64,000 bases of DNA from Neoscytalidium dimidiatum. Its lineage: Eukaryota; Ascomycota; Dothideomycetes; Botryosphaeriales; Botryosphaeriaceae. Of the stretch, positions 43,854-58,547 are shown in pieces; position 1 is the first letter of the stretch; every line of letters starts with the position of its first letter. A program made the position numbers and the translations under genes. Below the pieces are notes generated by a model. It had not been told where the DNA came from. It ran no database searches and was given only the letters and a program-made list of their open reading frames with translations. Location of the stretch: positions 2,232,001-2,296,000 of the forward strand of contig CM074702.1 of the NCBI GenBank assembly GCA_037367355.1. The letters are read 5' to 3'.

Positions 43854-44680
43854 TCAGACGACAAGCTTACTGTTCACAAAATCCAGCGCGTCCGTCGCGT
43901 ACCGGTCCAAGTACGTGACGTGAAGAAGTGTGTTATTACCACTTGCACAGTAGGTATCGCCCTCGTCGCAGTAGCTCCGGATGCGGTTGCCGTACGAATC
44001 GCACGAGATATTCGCCGGACGAGGAAATAGGCCGTCGCTGGTGCTGTTGCCCGCGTCGAAGGGCTTGCCGGCGACGAAGCGTGGGTCACCCATCTGGATG
44101 ATAGCAAAGACTGTCGACAACATGAGTTGAGTTCGGCTTTCCTCCTCCTTCATCATTCCACTCTCTCTTTCTCGTAAGGCCGGAGTGGAAAGGGGGGGAA
44201 AAACACCACCCTACCTCTGTCCCCAATCGCCCTATCAATCGGCGGCGTATACGCGTTCCCGAGCACTCCCCCACCGCCACACAACGTATCGCCCACCACG
44301 TGCGCTCCCTGACTGTACCCGAGCAGCACAATCTGCGCGCACGGGCACGCGTTCGCGTAGTCGGTCAGCGTGCGCGTCATGGCCGCGGTGCCCTGCGCGC
44401 TCGAATCCTGGTAGTCATCCAGCGTGGCCGGGTAGTCGATGGACTCGTTCGTCGCGCCCGGGTTGGCCTGGATGATCTGCTGCGCCAGCGAGCCGATCAT
44501 GCCGGGGCCCGGCTGCTCCGTCGAGGCGCGCGCGATGATGAGGTGGACGGGCGCGCAGCTGACTTGGCGGACGACGAGGTTGGTGGTCGCGTCGGCAAAG
44601 GTGGGCGTGTCCATGGGGAAGGCGATGGAGGCGCCGCTGAGGAGGGCGAGGGTGCGAAGAAGGAGGAGGACGGTCGGCAT
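43854..44680 (-). CDS. Secreted CE5-family esterase (cutinase / acetylxylan esterase)
   Basis: Two exons, 44680-44215 and 44110-43854, 240 aa, with a 104-nt intron whose junction restores GDRVFAIIQMGDPRF. A signal peptide (MPTVLLLLRTLALLSGASIA) indicates secretion. The catalytic Ser123 lies in GYSQG, and Asp207 (CDEGDTYC) and His219 (HVTYLDRY) are 12 residues apart as in acetylxylan esterases and cutinases. Cysteines flanking these motifs fit the family's disulphides. The early ARASTEQPGPG motif leans toward acetylxylan esterase rather than cutinase, but the substrate (plant cutin, acetylated xylan or other esters) cannot be settled from sequence. No cellulose-binding module is present. Confidence 0.85.
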
Positions 44681-45957
44681 GGCGAGCTTTTTCGGTGCTC
44701 TGGGGTGGCCTTCAAGGTTCTCGTGCGGGAGGATGGAGTGAAGGAGTTTAGTACGTGCGGCGCGAAGTCAAGAGGGAATATGGTGAATGAAGAGGAAATG
44801 GCTTCATGTAGTACCTGGTTTCCTCGCCTGGTTACTTGCTACACCAAGGACCTGGGTGCAATGACCTTCTCCCAGCGCTTGAACCATCATGTTAAGAATG
44901 TCCGAGGCACCTTCAAGTCTACCCCACACCATGCCCGGTCTTCTCCTGGCGGAAACAAACGCCTCTTCCGCTCCGGGCGGGGATGCATTCAGCCGCTAAG
45001 GAGCTTTGAAACCGCAGCAGTGTAGATCTGCCGAACGGTGTGAGCTGCATCATATTTTATGTCCCTGGCTTTCATCTTCTCTGGTCCTCGTAGCCGATGA
45101 TGTCAGTAAAACGAATGCCATCCTGCTTTCCCTCATCTGACAGATTGAGCCTTCCCGGGAGAGTGTTGGCAGGTGTAGTTGATCCTTCGAGTCGGTGTTT
45201 GGTCAGAGATTTGTTTAAGGCTCGGTTAATGCGCGTGGACGCGCAGTCTGGGGTGGTCCCAGGACGCGACACCATGTCTGTTACTGGTTCGGGCCTAGTG
45301 AACGGCTCGGCGACTTGGGGGGTTTGCGATGCTCCAGAAGAAGCCTCGGTAAGTGAAGATCCTCTTGTAAGATTGTCACCTGCAAAGATGTAGATGCGAT
45401 AAGTCCATGATTCATCAAGCGACTAAATATGCACAAGCTCACGAGGAGAATGGATAATTTATGCCCTCTCTATGCTTGTGCTTGTGCTTGTGCTTGTGCC
45501 TGAGGTATGCGTTGGCGATTGGCGTCAAAAGCTTTGTCAGCGTGCCATGCAGGCAATCGCCTGTCAGCTGGACCAGCTCACACGTCCAGTGCCTGAATCG
45601 AAAGGTGTGGGGATGATTGGATTTTGATGTCCTCATCCTGTGATTGTCGCCGTTGATGCGGGGGCCTCGGTGTTCCACCTGGCTAGGCTTGGGAATCTGA
45701 AGCATGTGATTACAATAGTATAGGGGAGTGATACTAATACAGAATGCAGTGAAACCAATAGTCACTTTTCAATAATGCCAAAAAAAAGAATGATTCCCAT
45801 GCTCAACCCGCTAGGATTTTCCAACCTGATGTGCTGACAAAGAGGCAGTGCGCCTTTCTCTTGTTGCTTGACTAACTCCGACCAATGCATTCTTCGCTAA
45901 TGCGCATTAAATGGTGTATACGCTAAGAATTGAAGAGTTTGAAGAAATGGCGAATTT
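44681..45957. other. 1.3-kb intergenic region, no gene seen
   Basis: Upstream of the esterase and downstream of RIC8, both on the - strand. It contains a short GCTTGT hexanucleotide repeat. A 67-codon frame (45275-45072, -) has no family resemblance. Confidence 0.5.
45474..45499. repeat. GCTTGT hexanucleotide repeat (four units)
   Basis: Four tandem GCTTGT units ending GCC, in the intergenic region between RIC8 and the esterase. Confidence 0.85.
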
Positions 45958-47741
45958 TTAGTCCGGAGACGGAGGCTCGTCGTCGGGCAACTCCTGAATA
46001 CGTCCGGATTGAATGGCTTCTTCGACCGGGTTCTTGACATCGACGACGCCTGTCGCCTTGAGTCTGAGAACTGGTAAGTAAAGGAAAGTCTTGGTTTTGT
46101 ATATTACAGTACCTTTCAAACAAAACGAACAGCCTCTCCGCCTCCCTCTCCTTTTCTGCGTCCGTCATCGGCGGACCAGTGTCCTTGTCCTCCTCTGTAT
46201 CGTACCTCTGACCTGTGATAGGATTGTATTCCTTTGCCTTCTCTTTCTCCTCGGCGTTTTCGCCCCCATTTCCGTTGGCAAAAGCTTCCATGGCATTTTC
46301 CGGAATAGCAATGTTATGGCTGAGTAAAAATCCCGATGCAAAGCCGTAACCGACATTGTGAACGAAGGTCGATGCATCCTTGTCTGAGAGTTCGAATAAC
46401 ATAGACGAGATTTGACTCCGCAGATTTGGCAGCATGGCAGCTGTTGAGAGATTCAGGAGGCGAGATGACAGAGTATCCGAGTGTCCAAGGGGCTTCTTCC
46501 GATCGTCCTCTGTCGGCAGTAGGAGCCACTGCATATACTTTTTGACGCTTTCTGGCGCGAATTCGTAGATCCTGCGGATGAGAGTGACCAAGGGAGCGGC
46601 GACTTGATCTAATTCGGCCTCCGTGTATGCGGAAATTGACTTGTCGAGTAGCTCGATGAGGTGTGCGGCATTGCAATTCTGGTCAAATTTGGGAAAAACA
46701 TTGGATTTCTTGTCGTCCAAATTAAGGTTGAGGAGAGCATTGATCAGGTAACAGATGGGTTGCTGCAGAGGGGGATTCGGAACGGGAGCCCGCGAGAGGA
46801 TTTTGAGGAGATCGGGCGTGGACTTGGAAAAAATATCGGCGAAATCCGGATAGAAGTGCGTTAAATTGAATACGAGCTTCAGGGTCTCGGAAAGGGCCAT
46901 GTCATCCATCGGTGAGGAGGACTGCTTCTTGCCATTCTTCGAATACCTCTTGGAATGGCGGTAGATGCTCTGCGTGGGTGTGTCAACGTAGCTCCGCATG
47001 TGCGGACCGCAGCGCGCCATACCTGCGTGATTGCGTCACCCAGTCCTTTTTCCCTGACCAGGGGATCGAAATTCAGATTTGTGTCGTAAGTTAGGAGGAA
47101 CAGAATCCGCGACGTAAGGAACTCATCGTCCGCGTTGTCGCTCTGCGCAGATTCAGTCGCGCCGACCAATTTTTTGGTCGTCGATGTTATACAGACCTTG
47201 AGCTTCTCAGCCGCCTTGTCCGCATGTCCCTTGTCCACCAGGATCTGTCTGCACTGTGGTTGTAGGAGCAGGGCGTTGGCCAAGCAACGCAAGGCCTCGC
47301 GCGAGGTGACGGTGGAGGGGCTGTAGAAGCCGTGGCGGGCCAGCGTGTCAATGCCCTACGTGTCAGGTCTCAGCATTCGCAGTCAAATTGTGGCGTGTCG
47401 GGGCGGTGAGCGGCGTACGTCGGGCGTAAAGATGGGGTCGGCGTCCCGCACATCGCGGCCGTAGATTTTGATCTGTTCGAGGGCGGCATTGCGCTCTGCA
47501 GGCGGGACGGGTCAGCGCAGGCGACAGGCGGTGGAGCGGGTGCCGGCAGACTCACGGTGCGGCAGCAGACTGGAATCGTCGAGGTCGGAGCGCAGCTGGG
47601 CCATCAAGATGGACACCTCAGCTCGCTTTTCTAGACGACGTCAGCACATCAAGTCGGGCCGCAGCAAAGAGGGCGGAGAGGAGCTCGCATACTGTCGCCA
47701 GCGATGGAGGCGGCATAGGCGCCGTTGCTGGAGGAGGCCAT
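45958..47741 (-). CDS. RIC8: RIC8 / synembryn, guanine nucleotide exchange factor and chaperone of G-alpha
   Basis: Six exons: 47741-47693, 47630-47556, 47495-47419, 47355-47023, 46969-46113 and 46063-45958, giving 498 aa. RIC8 promotes nucleotide exchange on monomeric G-alpha and assists its folding; in filamentous fungi it supports growth, sporulation and cAMP signalling. The sequence is a helical armadillo-type repeat with landmarks ALRCLANALLLQPQCRQILV, LTYDTNLNFDPLVREKGLG, FNLTHFYPDF, ICYLINALLNL, HNVGYGFASGFLL and YNPITGQ. The last junction (AG|A CTC AAG) restores FERLKATGVVDVKNPVEEAI. The acidic end (QELPDDEPPSPD) is typical. The first three exons are short (49, 75, 77 nt) and the start context (CACAATGG) is good. 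It diverges from RIF1 across 822 bp. Confidence 0.85.
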
Positions 47742-48563
47742 TGTGGCATCGGTGGAGGAGGGGAGGGGTGGTGGTGGTGGTAGCGGTGGTGGTGTTATTG
47801 TCTGTCTCGGAGCGGGCGCGCTGGTCTTTACATTAAGGCGGGCACACGGGGCTGAATCTTAGGTGCGGCAGCGAGGAGATGGTGGGTCCCCGCATTGAGT
47901 CGCTGCTGAGTAGTGATCAGGTCTGGTTGCGTGTCCTGGGGCGAGCATGAGAGCAAGTCAGCCTGCGGCCATCCTTGCCCGGCTCGCACAGGATTGCTGA
48001 ACTGGCGGACGCGCATCCAGAAGAAGCAACGCAGCTGGCGGTGGGCTAGGGGCCATGTGATGCGCTGCGTGGACGGAGCGGACCCGTGGCCCTCATGCGG
48101 ACGCAATATCGCACAGAGAGATCAGCCAGCACGGAGCGATCGTCAATGACGCATGGGAGCGGCCGCGCAGAACAAGCACGAAGCACGCAGAGCGGCGGCC
48201 CCCAGCGCGGGCGCGGAGACGGAGAGGTTGTGCTGCACCAGCTGGGATCCCTGCCTCAGGCTGTGGCTCAGCTGCCCGGCGGGAGGCGAGAGCGAGCCCG
48301 CCCCGGATTTCAATTTAAATGGAGCCCGAGAGGCGGCCGCGCCGGTGCTGAGAGCGCGACGCGACTGCGCGCGTCCTGGCGCGTCTTCGGCTGCGGGCGT
48401 GCGCGCTGGCTGCCAACCTCTAGCTCTGCCGCAGCACGCCCAACCGCCTCACTCTAGCAACCTTCGATCTGCCTTCCGTTCCCGCTGCTGCCTCAAGAGC
48501 GGGCTCTCTGGCTCTGCAATGACTTAGTGTTTCTCAACATCTCCCTCCATTGCCCGCGCAGCC
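47742..48563. promoter_or_regulatory. Shared divergent promoter region of RIC8 and RIF1
   Basis: 822 bp separate the two start codons. The RIC8 side has a GGT-rich stretch (47760-47795) close to the start. The RIF1 side is CT-rich just before its ATG (GCAGCCATGG). No specific factor site is claimed. Confidence 0.55.
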
Positions 48564-51500
48564 ATGGCGACCACATCGCCGAGCCGGCTCGAGAGCCTAC
48601 CTGCGCGGCCGCCTACTCCTCCACGCGAAGCCGACAAGTATATCGACGACGCCATACAGTTTCTTTCCGACAGCTTCGAGGTGGAGGAAGCGACGGGCAA
48701 TGCTCCTGCCGATCCAGACCCGGCCTTTATGAATACCCCACCGCAGCATTCGCCCTCCACTTCCGCCGAGCAACCCACCGGTTCTGGCAGACGCAAGAAG
48801 GTCGATTTCTCGCCCTGGACCGCGTATCACAGTGTCAATGACCTCGCACTCTCTCGGCGTGGACTTCCCGGCTCCCCTCTCCGCCCGCTGCCTCAACCGC
48901 GAGATCCTAAGACCTTGAAGAGCATCTTGAAAGCGCACGAACCCCCTGTCACTCAGCCATCAACCCCGAATTCCGGCCACACTTCCAATACTTCGGACGA
49001 CTTTGCGACGATGTTGAATGGCCTGGTTCAGCAACTTGCTGGAAGTTCCCGCTTCCACAAGCTCGACGCATACATGGCTCTGCTCAATACGCTGAAGACG
49101 TACGAGGGCAAGCCAGATGCGAAAGCACTGGCTGGAAAGGTGGACCTGCTGGCACAGTTCATCAAGCGCGACATGACAGCTACCAACAGCCAAACCGGCG
49201 GCCTGGACGTTCAGCTTGCCCTACAAGCACTAAAACTACTTGTTGCCTTGATGGAGATTGGCCATGTCGCCGCGCGAATTCCCGAGGTATTCCGGACTTT
49301 CTTCCTCGACAAGGCCATCGAGACCTTCAGCGACGCCACTGCCCCTAAGCAATGGGTCAATCACATTCTTCACGCCTTTAATCAACAACAATTCACGCAA
49401 GCCATGACCGCTGACCGTGCAAACCGTGCCATCAGTGCGCTTAAGGACATTGAGGACCGTATTTCTGGGAACAACGTGATCATCGGTAGAATGTTGGCTT
49501 ACCAGACACTCCTGGGCCAGCAGAAACTGGTCATGGTCAGCAGGTCCTCGGACTGGATCCAACATATCTTCCATGGATTCCTGAGCAGTAACAAGGATAT
49601 ACGGAAGCGAGCTGTCGAATTGTGCACCGTCGCTGGCATTGTTGTTGGCGAGGTGGCCCAAGTGTCCCGAGTTACCATGGAGATCTTGGCGAAGGAGCTT
49701 GATGATGGTAAAACCTATGGAGAATACTTCACCGGCCGACTCGTCGAGATGCTTTCGGAAGATGAAACAGCTCCGCATGTGCCATTGATATGGTCTGCTG
49801 TAGGCTTGCTTCTTAGGAATCGACGACGAAAGCTGGAGAGCTGGAAGCTACTCAAGGATTGGCTTCACGTCTTCCAGAGCTGCGTCAACTCAAGTAACAG
49901 GGAGGCCGCAATCCAAGCGAATGGCGCCTGGAATCGCTTCGTGTATGCATTGCGGCCGGACCAGTCCACTCCTCCAAAATTCAGGAATCTACTGCGCCAG
50001 GCAATCGTAGCCCAATTCAATCGCAAAGGTGGAGACAAGGATGCACTACGAATGAAGCGGTCTGTTTTCTCCAGTTACTGCAATCTACTATACTACGCTC
50101 TACCTCCAACGGCTCCCGTTGAGCAGCTGGACCTGTACTGGCAGGAATTTGTTGTGGAGGGCATTTCCGCCATGATTGAGAAAGAGCGGAAGGGAGCTTT
50201 TATGGCTTGCAAAGTATTGACCGCTCTCTTCAAGCGCAACACGACAAAACTTTGGAACGAGAATTTGGCCGTGGAATCTCCTACAATATCCCTAGAGAAC
50301 ATTATGGCATTGGACGCAAGATGGACACGACAAAGATTAGGTCACATCCTGCCGCCTGTCGAGCGATGTCTTGCTTTAGCTCCTTGGACATACAACTTCC
50401 AATCCGACGAATCACCATCAGACGCCCCGGTGAAGACGATGTGGACCGTCCTCATGTCGACCGTGTCAGATGCAGGTAGCAAAGAGGTCACAGCGTCCAT
50501 GGACTTCAAGGAGGCTTGTGCACAAATCATGAGCCTCTTCCGCCGCCTATGGATGAAATATCCGGAGTCCCTTGGTCAGGACAGCAACATCGAACAGACT
50601 TGGATCGACAAATTCGGCTTCTTGGTTCTGACTACGGTTGAACTCTTGGGTCCCAGCTCATTCGCTGATCCAATACTTTCACTTAACTCTGCTGGAGAAT
50701 TTGAAGTTGCACCCACTCCTTCGCATCGACCCAAATCCCGCGGATCCCTACAATCACCGCTCCTCCACCTCCTTCGCCTCTTTGTCTCAAACAAATCATC
50801 TACTGTCGAATCCGCCTCAGTGCTCCGCCTCTCAGAGCGTCTCCTAGATCTTTGTTGCCAAGCAAAGAAATCTAGGAAGTCTAAACTTGAACTCCTCAGA
50901 AATTACGTACAGGAGTCCCGTCCTTCCTCGGATTCCCAACTCAAGGCTGGAATATGGAGGAAGTGTGCAAGAGAAGCCGAAATCTGTCTCAAGAACTCGC
51001 CTCCTCCCACGTCTGCAGACCGTGTAGCCCAGTCGCTTGGAGAGGAATACTGTTCAGTCCTTGACATCTTGATATGTGGACTGGATCATGGAACCGATGA
51101 GGATCTCGTCGTGGCAACTCATCTATATGACACCTTCGTATGTAGAGTGCAACACGAAGTCAGCGATGGTGCTAGCGCAGCAGCTGTTGCTCTTGCCATC
51201 ACTGAGCCGTTGTCCGAAATTTTGCAGTCACCTCCAAGCAGCTCCAGCCTCAACACAGTGATGAGTTTTGCAACCCTGGTGCTTCGACATGTGGAACACC
51301 CAAGGCATCGCAGATCAGTGGAACAGGCCCGCAGAGCTCTTTGGGGAGTCAGCACGGGTCCCCAAAAACCTGCGGATTTCGACCCGTTCAACCATCTCTA
51401 TAAAATGATTGTGTCGCGGTTGCAAGCTGCATACGAGAGCCTAGAAGACATCAAAGGAGATTTGGTCATCGGGTTTTCGGCTGCGTTTGGTGCACTTCTA

Positions 51501-54444
51501 CAGCGCTGGCCTGTGTCATTTTCAGCTGTGTTGCTTCGCAAGGTACAAAGTGGGATTGTCATTTGGATTGAAGATCCCGCAGGGAAGCTGTCAGGGGGCA
51601 CAGCGGAGATACAAGGAGGTCGGCACGCGGTGAGTATGATCATCTAGCAATTGGGTCAAATAGCTGACGCTCAGTAGGTATACGCTTTGTGGGACATCGT
51701 CATGGCCTGCATCGAACATATCCCGAAGCACGACAGCATGCTACTTAAGGCTCTGGAAGCTTTGCTCGTTGCGGGATTGCGCAGCAAACGGCAAAGGATT
51801 GTTAATGTGACCATTGAGATGTGGAATAAAAATTTTGGTGCACAGGCCGGCCTCGAATATCCTTCTGGAGTTGAGAAGAGTTTACGACGCCTCCGACCTA
51901 TTGCTGATCTTCAGCTGCCTGACTTTCCTGAGGGAGCACTTGACGACGTAAGTGTATATTCAATTTTATTCTAAAAAAAAAATAGGACTGATGCCCAATT
52001 AGGATGATGAGCCAGCGCCGACTTTTGAGGATTCTCAAGAAGATATCGGACCGCAGCCCACCCCTTTTGAAATTCGCGGACCTTCTCCACTCCCTCGACG
52101 CCTGGATTGTGCTACTTCCGCAGCTGTTCAGTCAGAGCCCGCGCTAAGTAAACGAGCTGCAGCATCTAACTCCAAACCCAAGGCCAAACTACGCCATGAT
52201 GACTCGCAGCTCGACTTTGCACCGATTCCATCATCACCCACGGACGAAATGAAGCCGGATTCTCAGTTGCTAACAGACCATCAGAAAGAAGTCAGAGAAA
52301 GGCAACAGGAAGCTGCAGCTATGTTTCCTGACATTAGCTCTAGTCCTACCCCACCGATTAGAGACAGGAGATTGGGCTCTCTTGCCTACTCGAAGCCTGT
52401 ACAACATCTCACCCCTTCCGGTGATGGAGAGCCACGGCCCACACCTACTCTCAATCTTCAAGAATATAACGGCCATCAAGACATCCCTAGCTCCTCTCCG
52501 ACCCCGAAATCCCGTAGGGGAGGCCGAGATGGAGCGGGAACGGATACTTCATACATCACATCTTCCGCTGTGGATGCCTTTTTTGACACCAATATACCAT
52601 CGTCTCCACCGGGCCTAGACGACGATGATGCATTACCGACTGACTTGAGTTTTATCAAAGAGAGCTTTGTAATAGACGATCGGAGTACGGAAGCGGCGAG
52701 AAAAGATCCCCTTAACGGCCTTGAAAGTCAGCTCGATGACGATGTGGTCGCTCAACTAGTGGGTGATGTCACGAATTTGTCGGAAGCCAACGTGAGCAGG
52801 CTTCAGCGAGAATCCTCTTTCGTTTCGGTTTCCAGCCGCGCGAGCGAGTCGGAACTTGCGAGCTCAGAAATCGATGAAGAAGTCTCCCAGCAACTTGAAA
52901 ACGAAGTTATTGCACAAGCTCTTCGTGAGCGAGAGGCATCTTTTGCATCGAAGAAGCAGTATTTGCCTAGCGACACAGTTCTTGACGAAAGCAAACAAGT
53001 TGTGCATAGCGACACGGCTGGCGACATGCTGAACGACCTGCTTGGGGACGGCGAAGGAATCAGCTCCTTTGACGATATTGCTGCCTACCTTCCACAGGGG
53101 ACTGCTGGCACTGTATCAGAGCCGGCTCAGAGGATTCTCTTGGAAGATGCAAATAGGACGCCACCTTCTCCCACCGAGAAGGATACTTCCTCAATTGACC
53201 TTCCGATCCGCTCTTCACCAGCCAGGAAAAAGCCAAGTCCGGGAGTGATACAGGCAGAAATACAAAATGAGGAAATCATTGTGGAAGACTCTTTCGTAGC
53301 CTTGGATTCTCGAAGATTTGCACCAAATCCCACAAGCGAATCGAAGCCCCAGACGAAACAGCCAACCACCAAGATCAGAGGGCATAGGAAACGCAAGTCC
53401 GAAACAATAGCCGAAAGCAGCCTACCTTTAAAGCGCCCGAAGACAGCTACCCTATCTTCCAATGTACTTCCAGACGCACAGAACGACAGAAAGACAGGAT
53501 CCGACTCAGACAGCGATGATAGTCTACTCAGCAACATATGCGTGGATACGTCTAGCATAGATGGACTTGTAGTCACAAGCGAAGCTAGCTCTTCTGAGCC
53601 GCACCGCAGCAGGCTGTCACGATTTTCCAAACCAGAACCTGAATCTGAGAAAGCCTCTGTTCTGAAAGGCAGTGACGGACGCAAAGCGGCAGAGCAGGCA
53701 CTTACCTCATCAAGGGCATCACCCCGGCTATCAGTAACTGACCCCGAACCTGCTCTTATGCAGTTCAGCAAGAGGAAGACAAGGCTCTCACAGTCACAGG
53801 CTACGGATCCAGATGATGATGAGACGAGGGATGTGTCCGCCGTCGATGGCAAGGCCGTTCAGGAAACCCCAGCACCCAAGAAGAGGAGAGGCCGTAAGCC
53901 AAAGGGAGCGGACAGCCAGGCTTCGAGCCAAGCATCTGATGCGCCGTCCACTGTTAAAAAGTCCGATCGTGGAAGCACCTTGAGGGGCACTCGAACCTTC
54001 TCTCATGTGGGCAGCGCAGGGAATGAGGGCGCGGCCGAGGAACAATCGCGAATCACAACTTTCCAAGGCATACCAGGCGGCAGCAAGGCCACGGCCAAAG
54101 TGTTGACGGAGCAGAAGAAGCGAAAGAGATCATGCGATGGGAGGGGAGTCGCAGGTGGCACACCAGGACCTGAAACACATGCAAGCGAGCAGGCAGCATC
54201 GCAGCAGGACCCGGACGCACGCCAGGGTTCTACTGCAGCTGATGGGAGTTACGGCGAGGCATCTGACGAGCGGCCAAAGTTGCAGCCGAGGAGCATCATC
54301 GAGCGGCTCAAGCGGGTGCTGTCAGATTGCAGGCAGCTGGTGCTAGGAAGAACGGAGGAGCGTGAGATCGACGATGTGATGTTTGAGCTTAGAAGAGAGG
54401 TGCACGAAGCGGCTCGACGGGGAGAAAGGCAGTCAGGGAATTGA
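48564..54444 (+). CDS. RIF1: RIF1, telomere-length and replication-timing regulator
   Basis: Three exons, 48564-51629, 51678-51947 and 52003-54444, 1,925 aa, separated by introns of 48 and 55 nt. The large N-terminal half is a helical HEAT-type Rif1 domain (about residues 130-1100) with no low-complexity breaks. Ahead of it sit two protein phosphatase 1 docking motifs: KVDF at residues 79-82, in the conserved context DFSPWTAYHSVNDL, and SILK at 120-123. Rif1 recruits PP1 to oppose Dbf4-dependent kinase at origins, so these motifs fit that role. Beyond the HEAT region lie the conserved LRHDDSQLDFAPIPSSP (about 1175) and SQLLTDHQKEVRERQ (about 1199) motifs, a long disordered acidic/Ser-rich region, an AT-hook-like KKRRGRKPKG and a conserved C-terminal helical end (SIIERLKRVLSDCRQLVLGR). 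The start has excellent context. Confidence 0.9.
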
Positions 54445-56465
<2,021 letters not shown>

Positions 56466-58547
56466 AGAGGGGCAATTTTCGGAATTTGTAGGCAAAGATA
56501 TGACTATTGAAGTGCAGGTGCTATCGAAAGAACACTCGAACGGAGATCGTCGAATGGGGTTACTTAACGACGGGAGAGTGATTTGGACGGACGTGAAGAG
56601 CAGAAGCGGGTCTTCTCTGACGGACTTGTGCGTATCAAGCATATCTCTCGAGATATTCCCTTTTACTCCTCTTCCAGACATACGAATGCAACCGATATGG
56701 AAGGTGACGAGTTGTAATACGGCCTTGCGGTCCCACGTATTACCTGATGCCGGGTTCTTTGTCTTTCGCTTAGCTTCGGGAAGATATTGGTGCATCCGAA
56801 AGGAAGGACACTTCGCTACTTTCTATGTACGTTCGGAGTTGAACACGTCGTGAAGCCGCGGGTGTACCTAGGAGTCGATTATCTTGGGTGATGAGGATTC
56901 CACGCTCAATGGTTTTCGGAGTTCTCCGTGTGTACAAAATCCTATCTTCCGGGACATCGTGTCGTTGAAGGCTGACTCGACCTGTCACCGCTACTTTTTA
57001 CATCCATTTTGTTGGACGTCTGACAGACAGGTTTATTTCTTTATACTGCCTCATCCACAGCCCTCGACTTTCCTATGTAAGGTCCATCCCAACACTTTTT
57101 AACCAGTTACCTCTTAAAGAATCCACGTGCTCACGGAGCAGACTTCCCTATCCATAGAGAAGGCAGCAAATATATGCCGTGCGTCAAGTGAGCGAACCAG
57201 AACTTCAGTACCCAACCTTAGGACAAAGCTTGATTCGGGCAACTACGTCAAGACTATAGTAAAGGTATGTTGACATGATTCTCCTGAAGGGAATGGTTCG
57301 GCAAGAACAGAAGGCAAATATTTTCTGACAAACTTTAGTGCCATCGCCAGGGCGATGGACGCAAAATACTTAGACACAATATACACCCTCGGTGAAAGCA
57401 TATTGCATCCGAAGAATGACAAAAGAGGTTATGATAAACAAATCAAACAGCTCGATACCTCCTCAAAGTCGATTTATATCGCGGTTACTCGAGATAAATG
57501 GGCCTCGACATTTCCTATACCTTTTCTACTTTCAACTCACACGACCTCTACTAACTTCAACGGGATGCTGATACATCATCTGCTTCTGACAATCGTTATC
57601 ATTCTCACGGGCTGTGAAGCGAAGCCGCTCACAGAAAGCCGTGCAGCCGGGTCCAGCTATCTCGCTTCAGCTATCCAGTGCAACAGCGAGCAGTCACTGC
57701 ACTCACAGTCGAGGGCAGCCTGGAGTAGCGACCACGGGACGGCCGTGGCCAACCAGCACCACCGGCACGGACCACGGCCACCGTATCCGCCGTGCTCACA
57801 GCCTCTGCAACCGCACCGACCATAACCCCACGCGACGGCGTTCCCCCCGCGCGCTGGGCCAGTCCACCACAGCCTCGTTGTCCGCCGCCATGCAACTAAC
57901 AGCGACGAACGGCGCCTTCGGAACGCGCGATCCCAGCGCCAACATTTGAGGAATTTGAAAGAATGAGATCCACGTGAATGTCCTCGAATTCATTCCAATA
58001 TACCTGTGTTTGGGCCAATGCTTCGAAGCTGATCGGCTATCCTGATTAGGTGGCATTGAACATTGCATACAAGCCAATCATGGACACGCTGCTGCGGGTC
58101 CATCTTCAGCCCCCACGGAAAGCCTCCATGCCGGACTTGCCTCGGTCTACATATCCTGGCCCCGGAGCACGTTGCTAGGCCTTGCGATATTCGATTCCAG
58201 CCCCGCCAAGCCCCGCATACTCTGTGGATGCTAACATTCGGTTATGTATATCAACCCCGCTAAACGCGGCAATATCTCAGAATACGGAAGAGCTGGCAAC
58301 GTCAGCCATGTTGCGCTACTGCAGTCAGCTTCAAATAGGTTAGAGGACTGTATCGATATTTCCCGCGACGAATGAGGTATCGTTGGATATATAGCTAACC
58401 GTTGCAACGTCTGAGATAAACCTTACGTCCTCCTTCCGTGCTCCTGCTCTGTCATTACCCGGCTTTGTCTATTGATTTGCGTACTCCAATTTCAGCAATC
58501 CAATTCCAGCAACACATCGGAACTAAAAATCGTAAAGTTTCGTCACT
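56466..58547. other. 2.1-kb intergenic region with one doubtful small secreted ORF
   Basis: Between the epimerase and the SDR gene. One frame, 57565-57825 (+), starts MLIHHLLLTIVIILTGCEAK, which resembles a signal peptide, followed by a His/Pro/Ser-rich tail; it would be an 86-aa secreted protein. No family resemblance, intron or context supports it, so it is only mentioned. The rest shows no coding signal. Confidence 0.45.
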
